A DNA stretch of 64,000 nt from Erwinia sp. OLFS4 (GTDB lineage Bacteria > Pseudomonadota > Gammaproteobacteria > Enterobacterales > Enterobacteriaceae). Of this stretch, positions 1 to 7,921 are shown piece after piece. The notes under the pieces are model-generated. The model did no database searches and was not told the DNA's origin. It saw only the letters and a program-made list of their open reading frames with translations. How positions within the stretch are numbered: position 1 is the first letter of the stretch; each line of letters opens with the position of its first letter. Location: positions 124,001 through 188,000 of the forward strand of contig NZ_MOMB01000046.1 in the NCBI RefSeq assembly GCF_002752165.1, given 5' to 3'. The position numbers were made by a program, and so were the translations under genes.

Positions 1-113
1 ATGACGAAAGCGAGGATATAGAGCACGTAAAGCGCGATTATCATGGCTGCGCCGCGCAGCAGCAACCAGTCATGAATACCGTTACGCCCCAGTGCAGAAG
101 CATTGCTTACCAT
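1..113 (-). CDS. sdhD: Succinate dehydrogenase membrane anchor subunit SdhD (partial)
   Basis: Only the first 37 codons are in the window; the gene continues beyond position 1. The translation begins MVSNASALGRNGIHDWLLLR and runs into a hydrophobic stretch, matching the start of enterobacterial SdhD. This subunit, with SdhC, anchors the succinate dehydrogenase (complex II) catalytic subunits in the inner membrane and helps bind haem b and ubiquinone. Its ATG overlaps the sdhC stop (ATGGTAA), the translational-coupling arrangement also seen in E. coli. sdhA and sdhB are expected just outside the window. The residues that bind haem and quinone lie in the missing part. Confidence 0.93.
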   Translation of the reverse strand, partial: MVSNASALGRNGIHDWLLLRGAAMIIALYVLYILAFV

Positions 114-484
114 ACGAGGACTCCAGCGAGAACAGACAGCACGACAGTGACAACAAAAGAGATTTGTGCGGAACGCGATCCGGCTTCCAGTGTTTCTCCC
201 AGAATGCCGAAGTCCATCAGCATATGGCGAATTCCCCCTGCGATATGATAAGCCAGCGCAGTCAGAATACCCCAGGCGATGAATTTGACGATAAAGCTAT
301 TCATGATAGCTGAAGCCTGCATGAAACCCTCAGGCGATGAGAGCGACAGACCCAGTAACCAGAGCAGAATACCGACGGCAACAAAGGTGATGACGCCTGA
401 CACGCGGTGGAGAATGGATGCAATCGCGGTAACGGGGAACCGGATCGTAGTAAGATCCAAGTTGACAGGTCTTTGTTTTTTCAC
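107..484 (-). CDS. sdhC: Succinate dehydrogenase cytochrome b556 subunit SdhC
   Basis: This is a 125-residue, three-helix inner-membrane subunit of succinate dehydrogenase (TCA cycle and respiratory chain). It carries the family motif SILHRVSG near residues 23-30. S23 and R27 correspond to the quinone-site Ser and Arg of the E. coli protein, and H80 to its haem ligand H84. The start is a GTG preceded almost at once by an in-frame TAA, so the four extra N-terminal residues of the 129-residue E. coli protein (MIRN) are absent here. It is the first gene of sdhCDAB, divergent from gltA, behind a good sigma-70 promoter about 170 bp upstream. Confidence 0.97.
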   Translation of the reverse strand: MKKQRPVNLDLTTIRFPVTAIASILHRVSGVITFVAVGILLWLLGLSLSSPEGFMQASAIMNSFIVKFIAWGILTALAYHIAGGIRHMLMDFGILGETLEAGSRSAQISFVVTVVLSVLAGVLVW

Positions 485-1158
485 GGTTTAGCCCACACAG
501 CTTTTTTTATTTTGCTTCCTCCGGTCCTGAAGGCCAGCCAGACAAAAATGCTTGTCTAAATTGAGCACCGTCACCAAAACAGCAACATCCAGTGTTATTG
601 AGGCGGTAAAACGCTGGGTGGCTCCTGGTGTCAGGGAATTCCGGAGACCTGGCCGAAGTATAGGGGGTTCACAATCTTATTACAATTCCCCTACAAACAC
701 TTTGGTCACATTTAAATGAAACAGTGATCTCATTCACGGAATGCATATTTAATAGAATTTTAATTGCCTGATTTGACAAAAGTTCAACAATTTTGTTACA
801 ACCGAACGCATAAAAAATCTATGATGCACAAAAGTTATGGGGATACACTTTCCCCTAAGCACAAGTTATGTAACATTGGGCATCCTGTTAATCTATAACG
901 CTTATCTGTTAGGTAACAAAAAACATTGATTTTCAGGTTCAGATTTACGCTAAATGAGTAAGTCGTGACCACACCGAATCTTTAACATCCATGAAACGCA
1001 AACTAATCGTGCCCTCATGCTGACATGCGCGTCTGGCTCTGTACCCGAAGGCGAAAATGCCCCAGACTAACCAGCGTGGCACCCGGCGAAAGCAGTACCG
1101 GACATGGTGCATTTCACAGGACGAAGATTCCCACTATGAGGCGCTAAGGAGACTGTAA
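485..1158. promoter_or_regulatory. sdhC-gltA divergent intergenic control region
   Basis: This 674-bp gene-free stretch separates sdhC from gltA, as in E. coli, where it holds control sites for both TCA operons. The sdhC promoter is annotated separately. On the gltA side I see only a weak candidate: TTGACA at 773-778 with a poor -10 (TACAAC) 18 bp downstream. Several GTTA and GTTAAT elements between 880 and 920 could belong to ArcA sites, but none is convincing by eye. No open reading frame here looks real. Confidence 0.7.
657..685 (-). promoter_or_regulatory. Sigma-70 promoter of sdhCDAB
   Basis: Read on the minus strand, a -35 box TTGTAA (680-685) and a -10 box TATACT (657-662) are separated by exactly 17 bp. 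The spacer contains ATTGTGAAC, and the whole element closely resembles the E. coli sdhC promoter as I remember it. It lies about 170 bp upstream of the sdhC GTG, leaving a long leader. Confidence 0.8.
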
Positions 1159-2439
1159 ATGGCTGATAAAAAAGCAACGCTTACCCTTGAAGGCGGAACA
1201 CCTATTGAGCTGAAAGTGCTAAAAGGCACCCTCGGCCAGGACGTCGTTGACGTACGTACCCTGGGTTCAAACAATCTGTTTACCTTCGATCCGGGGTTCA
1301 CATCCACGGCGTCCTGCGAGTCAAAAATCACCTTCATTGATGGTGAAGAAGGCATACTGTTACATCGCGGTTTCCCCATTGATCAGCTGGCAACCCATTC
1401 GAATTATCTTGAAGTTTGTTACATCCTGTTAAATGGCGAAGTCCCCAGCAAAAAAGAGTTCGAACAGTTTAAAACCACGGTAACCCGACACACGATGATT
1501 CATGAACAGATCACGCATCTGTTCCGCGGCTTCCGTCGTGATTCTCACCCAATGGCGGTCATGTGTGGTGTTACCGGGGCACTGGCAGCGTTTTATCACG
1601 ATGCCATGGATGTCAATATTGAACGTCACCGTGATATTGCCGCCTTCCGTCTGCTCTCTAAAATGCCGACCGTCACCGCCATGTGTTACAAATATTCCAT
1701 CGGTCAGCCTTTCGTTTATCCCCGTAACGATCTCTCCTACGCCGGCAACTTCCTCCACATGATGTTCTCAACACCTTGTGAAGAATATAAAGTTAACCCG
1801 ATACTGGAAAAGGCCATGGATCGCATCCTGATCCTGCATGCCGACCACGAACAGAATGCCTCTACTTCGACGGTTCGTACTGCCGGTTCTTCCGGAGCCA
1901 ACCCATTTGCCTGTATTGCTGCCGGAATAGCTTCATTGTGGGGGCCGGCGCACGGCGGTGCCAACGAAGCCTGTCTGCGTATGCTGGAAGAGATTGAAAC
2001 CGTTGACCATATTCCGGAATTCCTGCGCCGGGCAAAAGACAAAAACGACTCTTTCCGCCTGATGGGATTCGGCCACCGGGTGTACAAAAACTACGATCCA
2101 CGCGCCACTGTTATGCGTGAAACCTGTCACGAAGTGCTGCAGGAACTGGGCATGAAGGACGATCTGCTGGAAGTGGCCATGGAACTGGAACACATTGCGC
2201 TTAACGACCCCTATTTCATCGAACGCAAGCTCTATCCTAACGTCGACTTCTATTCCGGCCTGATTCTGAAAGCAATGGGCATTCCTATTTCAATGTTTAC
2301 CGCTATTTTTGCGATGGCGCGCACCGTTGGCTGGATAGCCCACTGGAAAGAAATGCATGATGAAGGAATGAAAATTGCCCGTCCGCGTCAGCTGTATACT
2401 GGTTATGAAAAACGTACCTTCAAGTCTAATCTGAAATAA
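1159..2439 (+). CDS. gltA: Citrate synthase GltA
   Basis: This 426-residue type II (hexameric, NADH-inhibited) citrate synthase condenses oxaloacetate with acetyl-CoA, the entry step of the TCA cycle. The translation follows enterobacterial GltA throughout. The catalytic-region motifs [10 protein letters not shown] and [13 protein letters not shown], which carry active-site histidines, are intact. The ATG has a good ribosome site (AAGGAGA, 1146-1152). It is transcribed alone, divergent from sdhCDAB, and ends in an intrinsic terminator whose T-run overlaps the end of nei. Confidence 0.98.
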   Translation: MADKKATLTLEGGTPIELKVLKGTLGQDVVDVRTLGSNNLFTFDPGFTSTASCESKITFIDGEEGILLHRGFPIDQLATHSNYLEVCYILLNGEVPSKKEFEQFKTTVTRHTMIHEQITHLFRGFRRDSHPMAVMCGVTGALAAFYHDAMDVNIERHRDIAAFRLLSKMPTVTAMCYKYSIGQPFVYPRNDLSYAGNFLHMMFSTPCEEYKVNPILEKAMDRILILHADHEQNASTSTVRTAGSSGANPFACIAAGIASLWGPAHGGANEACLRMLEEIETVDHIPEFLRRAKDKNDSFRLMGFGHRVYKNYDPRATVMRETCHEVLQELGMKDDLLEVAMELEHIALNDPYFIERKLYPNVDFYSGLILKAMGIPISMFTAIFAMARTVGWIAHWKEMHDEGMKIARPRQLYTGYEKRTFKSNLK

Positions 2440-2464
2440 CAGCCGTTTTTCGCCCTATCATCAG

Positions 2465-2490
2465 ACAGGCGCAGCAGCGCCTGTTTTTAT
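2465..2490 (+). terminator. Intrinsic terminator of gltA
   Basis: The arms ACAGGCGC (2465-2472) and GCGCCTGT (2477-2484) form a perfect 8-bp stem with a 4-nt loop, followed by TTTTTAT. The T-run contains the stop codon of the convergent nei gene, so the two genes share this very short junction. Confidence 0.9.
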
Positions 2491-3266
2491 TTCTGACAGC
2501 CCGGACACCAGAAAAAGGGACGTGAAGCCAGATGGGTTTTCTCAATAATGCTCGCGCAGCGCCGGCACTTTTTCCCCTGACGCTGGAAAACTTCAAAACG
2601 AAACTGGCTGTCTGTTTCCATGGTACCGCGCGTCTGGTAGGACAGTCGCGGCACCGCAATTAACGCCCGTGATAGCGTCTCACACTGACGGGAGGTTAAA
2701 TCAATGCCGCGATGCGTCGGCAGTAAAGCCGCATGCCACAGAATCTCCGCCCGCAGATAGTTCCCCAGCCCGGCCAGAAAAGCCTGATCCAGCAGCAGGC
2801 TGCTGAAACGTCGCCGGCAAAAACGCGCCGACAGCAACCGCGCGGCCACGGCGCTGACATCCAGTGTCGGGTCAAGCACATCCGGCCCTGCCCGCTGTAA
2901 AAAGGGATGCTGTGCCAGGCCACTGGCGTCGAGCAGTGCAATATCCGAGGCGCTGTAAAGTAAAGCCTGATTTTCCGCCGTGGCCAGCCGCACGCGCAGC
3001 ACCCGGTGACTCACGGTCGTCTCTGCTGCGCCAGTAATATGCCAGAGACCATAAAGCTGATTGTGACTGTAAAGCGTCAGGCCATTACTGAAATGCGTCA
3101 GCATCGCCTTACCGCGGGTTTCAATCGCGCTTATCTGTTCACCTATCAGTGCCGGTTCATAGGTTTTCAATGCCGGCATAGCAAACCATACATCAGTCAA
3201 CGGTTGGTGGCCCACCGCGTGTGCAATCTTATCAGCTACCCGCCTGATTTCCGGACCTTCTGGCAT
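2487..3266 (-). CDS. nei: Endonuclease VIII Nei
   Basis: This is a 259-residue Fpg/Nei-family bifunctional DNA glycosylase/AP lyase that removes oxidised pyrimidines in base-excision repair. The N-terminus is MPEGPEIRR, with the catalytic proline and glutamate exposed after Met removal, and K53 is conserved. A helix-two-turn-helix region follows, and a C-terminal zinc finger built from CRRC and CPGC carries the DNA-contacting arginine region between them. The ATG is preceded by GGGAG. In E. coli the pxpBCA genes separate nei from ybgI; here nei directly follows ybgI. Confidence 0.96.
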   Translation of the reverse strand: MPEGPEIRRVADKIAHAVGHQPLTDVWFAMPALKTYEPALIGEQISAIETRGKAMLTHFSNGLTLYSHNQLYGLWHITGAAETTVSHRVLRVRLATAENQALLYSASDIALLDASGLAQHPFLQRAGPDVLDPTLDVSAVAARLLSARFCRRRFSSLLLDQAFLAGLGNYLRAEILWHAALLPTHRGIDLTSRQCETLSRALIAVPRLSYQTRGTMETDSQFRFEVFQRQGKKCRRCASIIEKTHLASRPFFWCPGCQK

Positions 3267-3295
3267 TGTCGCTCCCTGAATAATACCCTGTCGTT

Positions 3296-3337
3296 GCCTG
3301 TCAGACTGCGTCCCTTGTGAGGCGTTGTCTGACAGGC
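3296..3337. repeat. Inverted repeat between ybgI and nei
   Basis: GCCTGTCAGAC (3296-3306) and GTCTGACAGGC (3327-3337) are perfect 11-bp arms around a 20-nt spacer. No T-run follows on either strand, so it is not a standard intrinsic terminator. It could be a processing or attenuating stem in the ybgI-nei message, or a REP-like element. Confidence 0.6.
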
Positions 3338-3368
3338 CATCAGTGCCGGGCGTCAGCTACGCTGGCGG

Positions 3369-4112
3369 CTATGCCGGATTATCAATATCGATAAAAGTGA
3401 CATCCAGCGCATACTGCTGAGCCAGCCATTCTCCCAGTGCGCGGATACCCGCGCGTTCTGTGGCATGATGCCCTGCTGCATAAAAATGCAGCCCGCACTC
3501 ACGTGCGGTATGTATGGTTTTTTCTGATACTTCACCACTAATGAAAGCATCAACACCAAAGGCCGCGGCGTCATCGATAAATCCCTGACCACCGCCGCTG
3601 CACCATGCCACCCGGCGAATTTGCGCCGGCGCATGGTCACCACAATGGAGCGGTGTGCGGTTCAGCACCTCAGCAATGCGCTGCGAAAATGCCGCACCAT
3701 CCAGCGGTGCAGCCAGTTCGCCCCATGGCACCAGCGGGGTAATTTCACCCCGGGTGGTTATGCCAAGCATATTGCCCAGCAGGGCGTTATTGCCTAACGC
3801 AGGATGGGCATCAAGCGGCAAATGCCAGGCAAAAAGATTCATGTCATGCGCCAGCAGGGTCTTTAATCGCTGCCGTTTCATGCCACCAATTACCGCCGGT
3901 TCTGATTTCCAGAAATAGCCATGGTGAACCAGCACCGCATCGGCCTGTAGACGCACCGCTTCATCCAGCAATGCCTGACAGGCAGTGACACCGGTTATCA
4001 CACGTTGGATCTCCCTGCGTCCTTCAACCTGTAAACCGTTAGGGGCATAGTCCTGGAAGGCATCGCTATTGAGCTTGTGATTAATAATCCGTTCGAGTTC
4101 GCTATTGTCCAT
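3369..4112 (-). CDS. ybgI: NIF3-family metal-binding protein YbgI
   Basis: This 247-residue member of the NIF3 / GTP cyclohydrolase I type 2-like family forms a toroidal hexamer with a dinuclear metal site; its physiological substrate is not settled. Family landmarks are DYAPNGLQVEG near the N-terminus, the metal motif VHHGYFWK, WHLPLDAHP, and near the end FYAAGHHATE. I chose the ATG whose TG overlaps the phrB stop (TGATG); a GTG one codon upstream is also possible. The chosen length equals E. coli YbgI. It is probably co-transcribed with phrB. Confidence 0.95.
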   Translation of the reverse strand: MDNSELERIINHKLNSDAFQDYAPNGLQVEGRREIQRVITGVTACQALLDEAVRLQADAVLVHHGYFWKSEPAVIGGMKRQRLKTLLAHDMNLFAWHLPLDAHPALGNNALLGNMLGITTRGEITPLVPWGELAAPLDGAAFSQRIAEVLNRTPLHCGDHAPAQIRRVAWCSGGGQGFIDDAAAFGVDAFISGEVSEKTIHTARECGLHFYAAGHHATERAGIRALGEWLAQQYALDVTFIDIDNPA

Positions 4113-5545
4113 CACTCTTCCTGTTGATTCTTTGCCGCCTCAAAAGCAGCCAGCGTAAGTTTTCTTACCGCTTTATGTTCCACAATTGGTGACGGATATG
4201 CGAGTTTTTGCTGATTTTTTTTTGCCCACTCGTGGGGCTGATGGATAGCGTTATCCGGCACATCCTTCAGTTCAGGCAGCCAGCGACGAATAAAATCGCC
4301 GCTGGGGTCAAAACGTTCACCCTGAGTTGTCGGATTAAAAATACGAAAATACGGAGCAGCGTCAGTACCGGTTGAGGCAGCCCATTGCCAGCCACCGTTA
4401 TTGGCTGCTAAATCGCCGTCTATCAGATGGTGCATAAAGTGGCGCTCACCTTCACGCCAGTCCAGCAGCAGGTCTTTTACCAGAAAACTGGCGCTAATCA
4501 TGCGCAGGCGGTTATGCATCCAGCCCAGCGTTTTAAGCTGACGCATGGCGGCGTCAACAATCGGATAACCGGTCTGCCCGTCACGCCAGGCCTGCAGATA
4601 ATGCGCGTTTTCCTGCCAGCGGATATGACGCGTCCAGCCAATGAAAGGCTGGTGTTTACATAAGTCTGGCCAGGCCACCAGCAGATGGCGATAAAACTCA
4701 CGCCAGATAATTTCATTAAGCCAGATAAAAGCCCGTTCCCCCTCCAGCGCCCGGGGGGACTCTGCCAGCACCCGGTGCAGACACTGACGGGGAGAAAGCA
4801 CGCCCAGTGTCAGATAGACCGACAGGCGGCTGGTCCCATCCTGCGCCGGTATATCACGCTGATCGGGATAGGCCGCCAGTGCCGTCTGGCAAAACTGACG
4901 CAGCCGCCGCAGAGCAGCTTGTTCACCGGCAGGAAACATGTTTTCATCATACGCCTGATCGGCATAGTCGAACGGCTGCAACCGCGGGATCTGTTGCAGG
5001 GGAGCGCCTGGCCGCGCGGCCGGCGCTTTCACGCAAGCAGGCAATTCCTGCTGTAATTTACTGACAACCGCCGTGGAAAATGGGGTAAACACTTTATACA
5101 TTGACTGGCTGCTCGTCAGTATTGTCCCTGGCGCAAACAATACGCTGTCATCAAATCCCTGAACGTCAATACCAGCCTGATACAGCAGGCGCTCCGCCTG
5201 CACGTCCCGATCGCGTTCATTGATTTCGTACTGGTAATTGTAAAACAGTCGGTCAACGCAATGGGCCTGACAAAAAGCAGCGAGGGTAGTAACCGACGCA
5301 GTATAATCGACCGCATTTTCCTGATAAAGCGCAATGCCCTTTTCCGCCAGGCTGGCCTGCACATCCTGCAGACTATGCCAGAGAAACCGGGCTTGCATCG
5401 GCGCCATCCCATGTCGTCGCCACTGCCCCGGCGTCGCGATAAATAATGCAATAACCTTCGCCCCTTCGTCACGGCAAGCGGCGTGAAGTGCATAATTGTC
5501 ATGTATTCTCAGATCGTTACGCAGCCACACCAGATGGGTTTTCAT
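4112..5545 (-). CDS. phrB: Deoxyribodipyrimidine photolyase PhrB
   Basis: This 477-residue class I CPD photolyase repairs cyclobutane pyrimidine dimers with blue light. An N-terminal antenna-binding Rossmann domain (from HLVWLRNDLRIHDN) is followed by a helical FAD-binding domain. FAD-pocket and dimer-site motifs are present, including WLNEIIWREFYRHLL, the TGYPIVDAAMRQL block and NNGGWQWAASTGTDAAPYFR. The E. coli protein is 472 residues. The ATG has GGAG upstream, and the stop overlaps the ybgI start. It follows ybgA by 18 bp, as expected for a ybgA-phrB operon. Confidence 0.97.
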   Translation of the reverse strand: MKTHLVWLRNDLRIHDNYALHAACRDEGAKVIALFIATPGQWRRHGMAPMQARFLWHSLQDVQASLAEKGIALYQENAVDYTASVTTLAAFCQAHCVDRLFYNYQYEINERDRDVQAERLLYQAGIDVQGFDDSVLFAPGTILTSSQSMYKVFTPFSTAVVSKLQQELPACVKAPAARPGAPLQQIPRLQPFDYADQAYDENMFPAGEQAALRRLRQFCQTALAAYPDQRDIPAQDGTSRLSVYLTLGVLSPRQCLHRVLAESPRALEGERAFIWLNEIIWREFYRHLLVAWPDLCKHQPFIGWTRHIRWQENAHYLQAWRDGQTGYPIVDAAMRQLKTLGWMHNRLRMISASFLVKDLLLDWREGERHFMHHLIDGDLAANNGGWQWAASTGTDAAPYFRIFNPTTQGERFDPSGDFIRRWLPELKDVPDNAIHQPHEWAKKNQQKLAYPSPIVEHKAVRKLTLAAFEAAKNQQEE

Positions 5546-5563
5546 AAAGCTCCTTAGCGATAG

Positions 5564-6520
5564 TCAGTGACCATAACGCAGCCGTAAGGCTTCCGGATAA
5601 GGTTCAAAATAGCGCTGCTGCGCCAGCCAGCTATGGGGGTATTGCGCCATGTAGTGCCTGAGCAGTGCGATAGGCACTAACAGTGGCTGCCAGCCACGCC
5701 GGTAATGTTCGATCAGTGCCGCCAGTTCCTGGCGCTGCGCTGAATTCAGCTGGGGGCGAAAGTAGCCCTGAACATGCATCAGCACATTGGTATGATTACG
5801 ACGGGTAGCCGGTTTTGCCAGTAAATCCATCAGGCGCTGACGATATTCCCCGGCAAAGTCTGCTAACGTACTCCAGCGATCGATTGCGGCAACGAAACGC
5901 CCCAGCTCGCGATAGGCCTGCTGATTATGTGCCAGTAGCGATAGCTTGTAGCGGCTATGAAATGCCATCAGCTTTCCGCGGCTCAGACCGCTGCGCCATA
6001 AACAATGAAATTCATGCAGGGTGTAGACGCGCTCGACAAAATTTTCCCGGATTGTCGCATCATTAAGCCGCCCTTCTTCCTCCACCGGTAGCCACGGCAT
6101 AGCTCGCATCAGTTGGTCGGTAAACAGGCCACGACCGGCTTTACGATTATTATTACTATCAGGCTGATATACCCTGACCCGTTCCATGCCACAGCTGGGG
6201 GATTTTGCGCAGACGATATAGCCACAAAGATGGCCAAGGCTGGCAACTTTCTGTCGGGAAAATTGCTGCATCTGATGGCTCAATGACGCTCCGTCGCCGT
6301 TACTGAATCTCAGCGCCAGCTCGCCGTCAGGCTGTTCTACCAACCGCAGTGCCGGACGCGGTGTATCCAGGCCAATCGCCACTTCCGGGCAGACCGGCTC
6401 GAAGCGCACATAGGGGGCCAGTCGCTCTGTAGCAAATTCACAGCGCTTATGACCGCCATCAAACCTGACGTTTTTGCCGATCAGACAGGCGCTTATGCCG
6501 ACAGGGATTTTTTCCGCCAT
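5564..6520 (-). CDS. ybgA: Two-domain YbgA (DUF523-DUF1722)
   Basis: This 318-residue protein joins an N-terminal DUF523 domain (ISACLIGKNVRFDGGHKR, then AKSPSCG, residues ~1-150) to a C-terminal DUF1722/YbgA domain (from about residue 190). The E. coli K-12 protein is only about 169 residues and holds the second domain, so this is the longer two-domain form found in many other bacteria. Its function is not established; the neighbouring phrB suggests a link to light or DNA damage, and that is only inference. Conserved cysteines in the DUF523 half suggest metal or thiol chemistry. Confidence 0.9.
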   Translation of the reverse strand: MAEKIPVGISACLIGKNVRFDGGHKRCEFATERLAPYVRFEPVCPEVAIGLDTPRPALRLVEQPDGELALRFSNGDGASLSHQMQQFSRQKVASLGHLCGYIVCAKSPSCGMERVRVYQPDSNNNRKAGRGLFTDQLMRAMPWLPVEEEGRLNDATIRENFVERVYTLHEFHCLWRSGLSRGKLMAFHSRYKLSLLAHNQQAYRELGRFVAAIDRWSTLADFAGEYRQRLMDLLAKPATRRNHTNVLMHVQGYFRPQLNSAQRQELAALIEHYRRGWQPLLVPIALLRHYMAQYPHSWLAQQRYFEPYPEALRLRYGH

Positions 6521-6604
6521 AGTTGTACAACCCCAATAACTTTGTATAAGTTAGAGTGTAGCGCAAAACGGTGTACTGGCGGTAAAAATCTCTCTGAAAG
6601 GCGG

Positions 6605-6630
6605 CAAAAAAATCCCGCTATAAGCGGGAT
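6605..6630 (-). terminator. Intrinsic terminator of ybfA
   Basis: On the minus strand ATCCCGCT and AGCGGGAT form an 8-bp stem with a 3-nt loop (6612-6630), followed by a run of seven T. It lies 30 bp beyond the ybfA stop. Confidence 0.85.
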
Positions 6631-6659
6631 AGTAAGGAAACAGAAAGCGTGAGCACTGC

Positions 6660-6866
6660 TCAGTAATAATAGGCACCGGTTGATTCAGCCTGCGACAGCC
6701 AGACCGGTTTTTCGCTGGTTTTCGACCAGTAACGGTGCAGGTAACTGTAGCAACGTGTGCGCTGGCGACGGCGAAGCATCAGAGGAAATAGCAACACGCC
6801 AAGAGTCAGCGCCAGCAGGCGACGGAAAAAAATGTGAAGAGGTGAATAGGGATGATAAAGCGCCAT
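6660..6866 (-). CDS. ybfA: YbfA family small membrane protein
   Basis: This 68-residue protein is the same length as E. coli YbfA and shares its C-terminal signature YLHRYWSKTSEKPVW. A single hydrophobic segment sits near residues 13-31, flanked by arginines, so it is probably an inner-membrane protein; its function is unknown. In E. coli ybfA lies just upstream of kdpFABC. Here it lies next to the only surviving kdp gene, kdpE, which marks where that operon would be. Confidence 0.85.
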   Translation of the reverse strand: MALYHPYSPLHIFFRRLLALTLGVLLFPLMLRRRQRTRCYSYLHRYWSKTSEKPVWLSQAESTGAYYY

Positions 6867-7133
6867 ATGTCCTCCTGTGATACATGGCTAAAACATGCAG
6901 CAAACCATACCATTTTTTGTATAAAAAAAATACTCATCCGACCAGTTCACCTAAGCAAATTGTGCGTTTTACCGTTTGCCGGCAAGCACGCGGCTTTCAG
7001 CCTAAGCGCAACATGCGCATAAACGTATCACAGGTCGCCTGCCGGCCTCGTCGACTGACGCCTTTATCAGCATAATCCGTTTTTTTTTGTTAAATTACTT
7101 CTCAGATACACTTTACGCTGACGCGGACCCGGC

Positions 7134-7826
7134 ATGAACCAGAACCAGACCAGCATTCTGATTGTTGAAGATGAAAAAGAGATTCGGCGCTTTCTGCGCA
7201 TCACACTTGAATCAGAATCACTGCGCGTCTTCGAAGCACAAACGCTGCAGCGCGGACTGATTGAAGCTGCCACCCGCAAACCCGATTTGGTGATCTTAGA
7301 CCTTGGCCTGCCGGACGGTGACGGTAACCTGTTTATCAAAGATCTTCGCCAGTGGTCAGCGGTGCCGATCATCGTTTTGTCAGCCCGTGACGAAGAACAG
7401 GATAAAATTAACGCGCTGGATGGCGGAGCCAATGACTTTCTTAGCAAGCCTTTCGGTACCGGTGAACTGATGGCCAGAGTGCGGGTAGCACTGCGTCACA
7501 GAAATGGTGCCCAACCCGCTAACAGCAGTATCCTGCGCTTTGGTGATATCACGCTAAACATTGCTGAACGTCAGGTTATGCGGGGCGAAGAATTTCTTCA
7601 TCTGACGCCAATTGAATTCCGCCTGCTGACCGCGTTAATGACACATCCGGGTAAGGTACTGACTCAGCGTCAGCTGCTCAATGAAGTCTGGGGACCCAAT
7701 GCGGTTGAGCATACCCATTACCTGCGTATTTATATGGGGCATCTGCGGCAAAAGCTGGAAATCACCCCGGCGCAGCCACGTTATCTGCTCACCGAAACCG
7801 GGGTAGGTTACCGCTTTATGCCATAA
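7134..7826 (+). CDS. kdpE: Response regulator KdpE (orphan)
   Basis: This 230-residue OmpR/PhoB-type response regulator has a receiver domain at residues ~8-120, with acidic residues E12/D13, phospho-acceptor D56 and conserved K105, and a winged-helix DNA-binding domain at ~135-230. It follows E. coli KdpE closely, for example LTPIEFRLL and QRQLLNEVWGPNAVEHTHYL. The usual partners, sensor kinase KdpD and the KdpFABC potassium ATPase, are absent on both sides. No clear Shine-Dalgarno precedes the ATG; in E. coli kdpE is coupled to kdpD. It may take phosphate from another kinase or act unphosphorylated. Confidence 0.95.
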   Translation: MNQNQTSILIVEDEKEIRRFLRITLESESLRVFEAQTLQRGLIEAATRKPDLVILDLGLPDGDGNLFIKDLRQWSAVPIIVLSARDEEQDKINALDGGANDFLSKPFGTGELMARVRVALRHRNGAQPANSSILRFGDITLNIAERQVMRGEEFLHLTPIEFRLLTALMTHPGKVLTQRQLLNEVWGPNAVEHTHYLRIYMGHLRQKLEITPAQPRYLLTETGVGYRFMP

Positions 7827-7859
7827 AAAACCCCCTGTCAGCCTCAGGCTGACAGGGGG
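7825..7859 (-). terminator. Intrinsic terminator of pgm overlapping the kdpE stop
   Basis: CCCCCTGTCAGCC (7831-7843) and GGCTGACAGGGGG (7847-7859) form a perfect 13-bp stem with loop TCA. On the minus strand it is followed by six T, which are the complement of the kdpE stop region. The downstream side on the plus strand is not T-rich, but the strong stem could also end kdpE transcription. Confidence 0.9.
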
Positions 7860-7921
7860 TCGCGTTACCAACAATGCCGCCATGCACTTGCGGCGATTTC
7901 TGAGCAAATATTATTCTGAAA

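Noticed and set aside
7081-7136. Short frame ending at the kdpE start (possible kdpD remnant)
   Set aside because: The few codons in the overlapping frame show no KdpD similarity that I can recognise.
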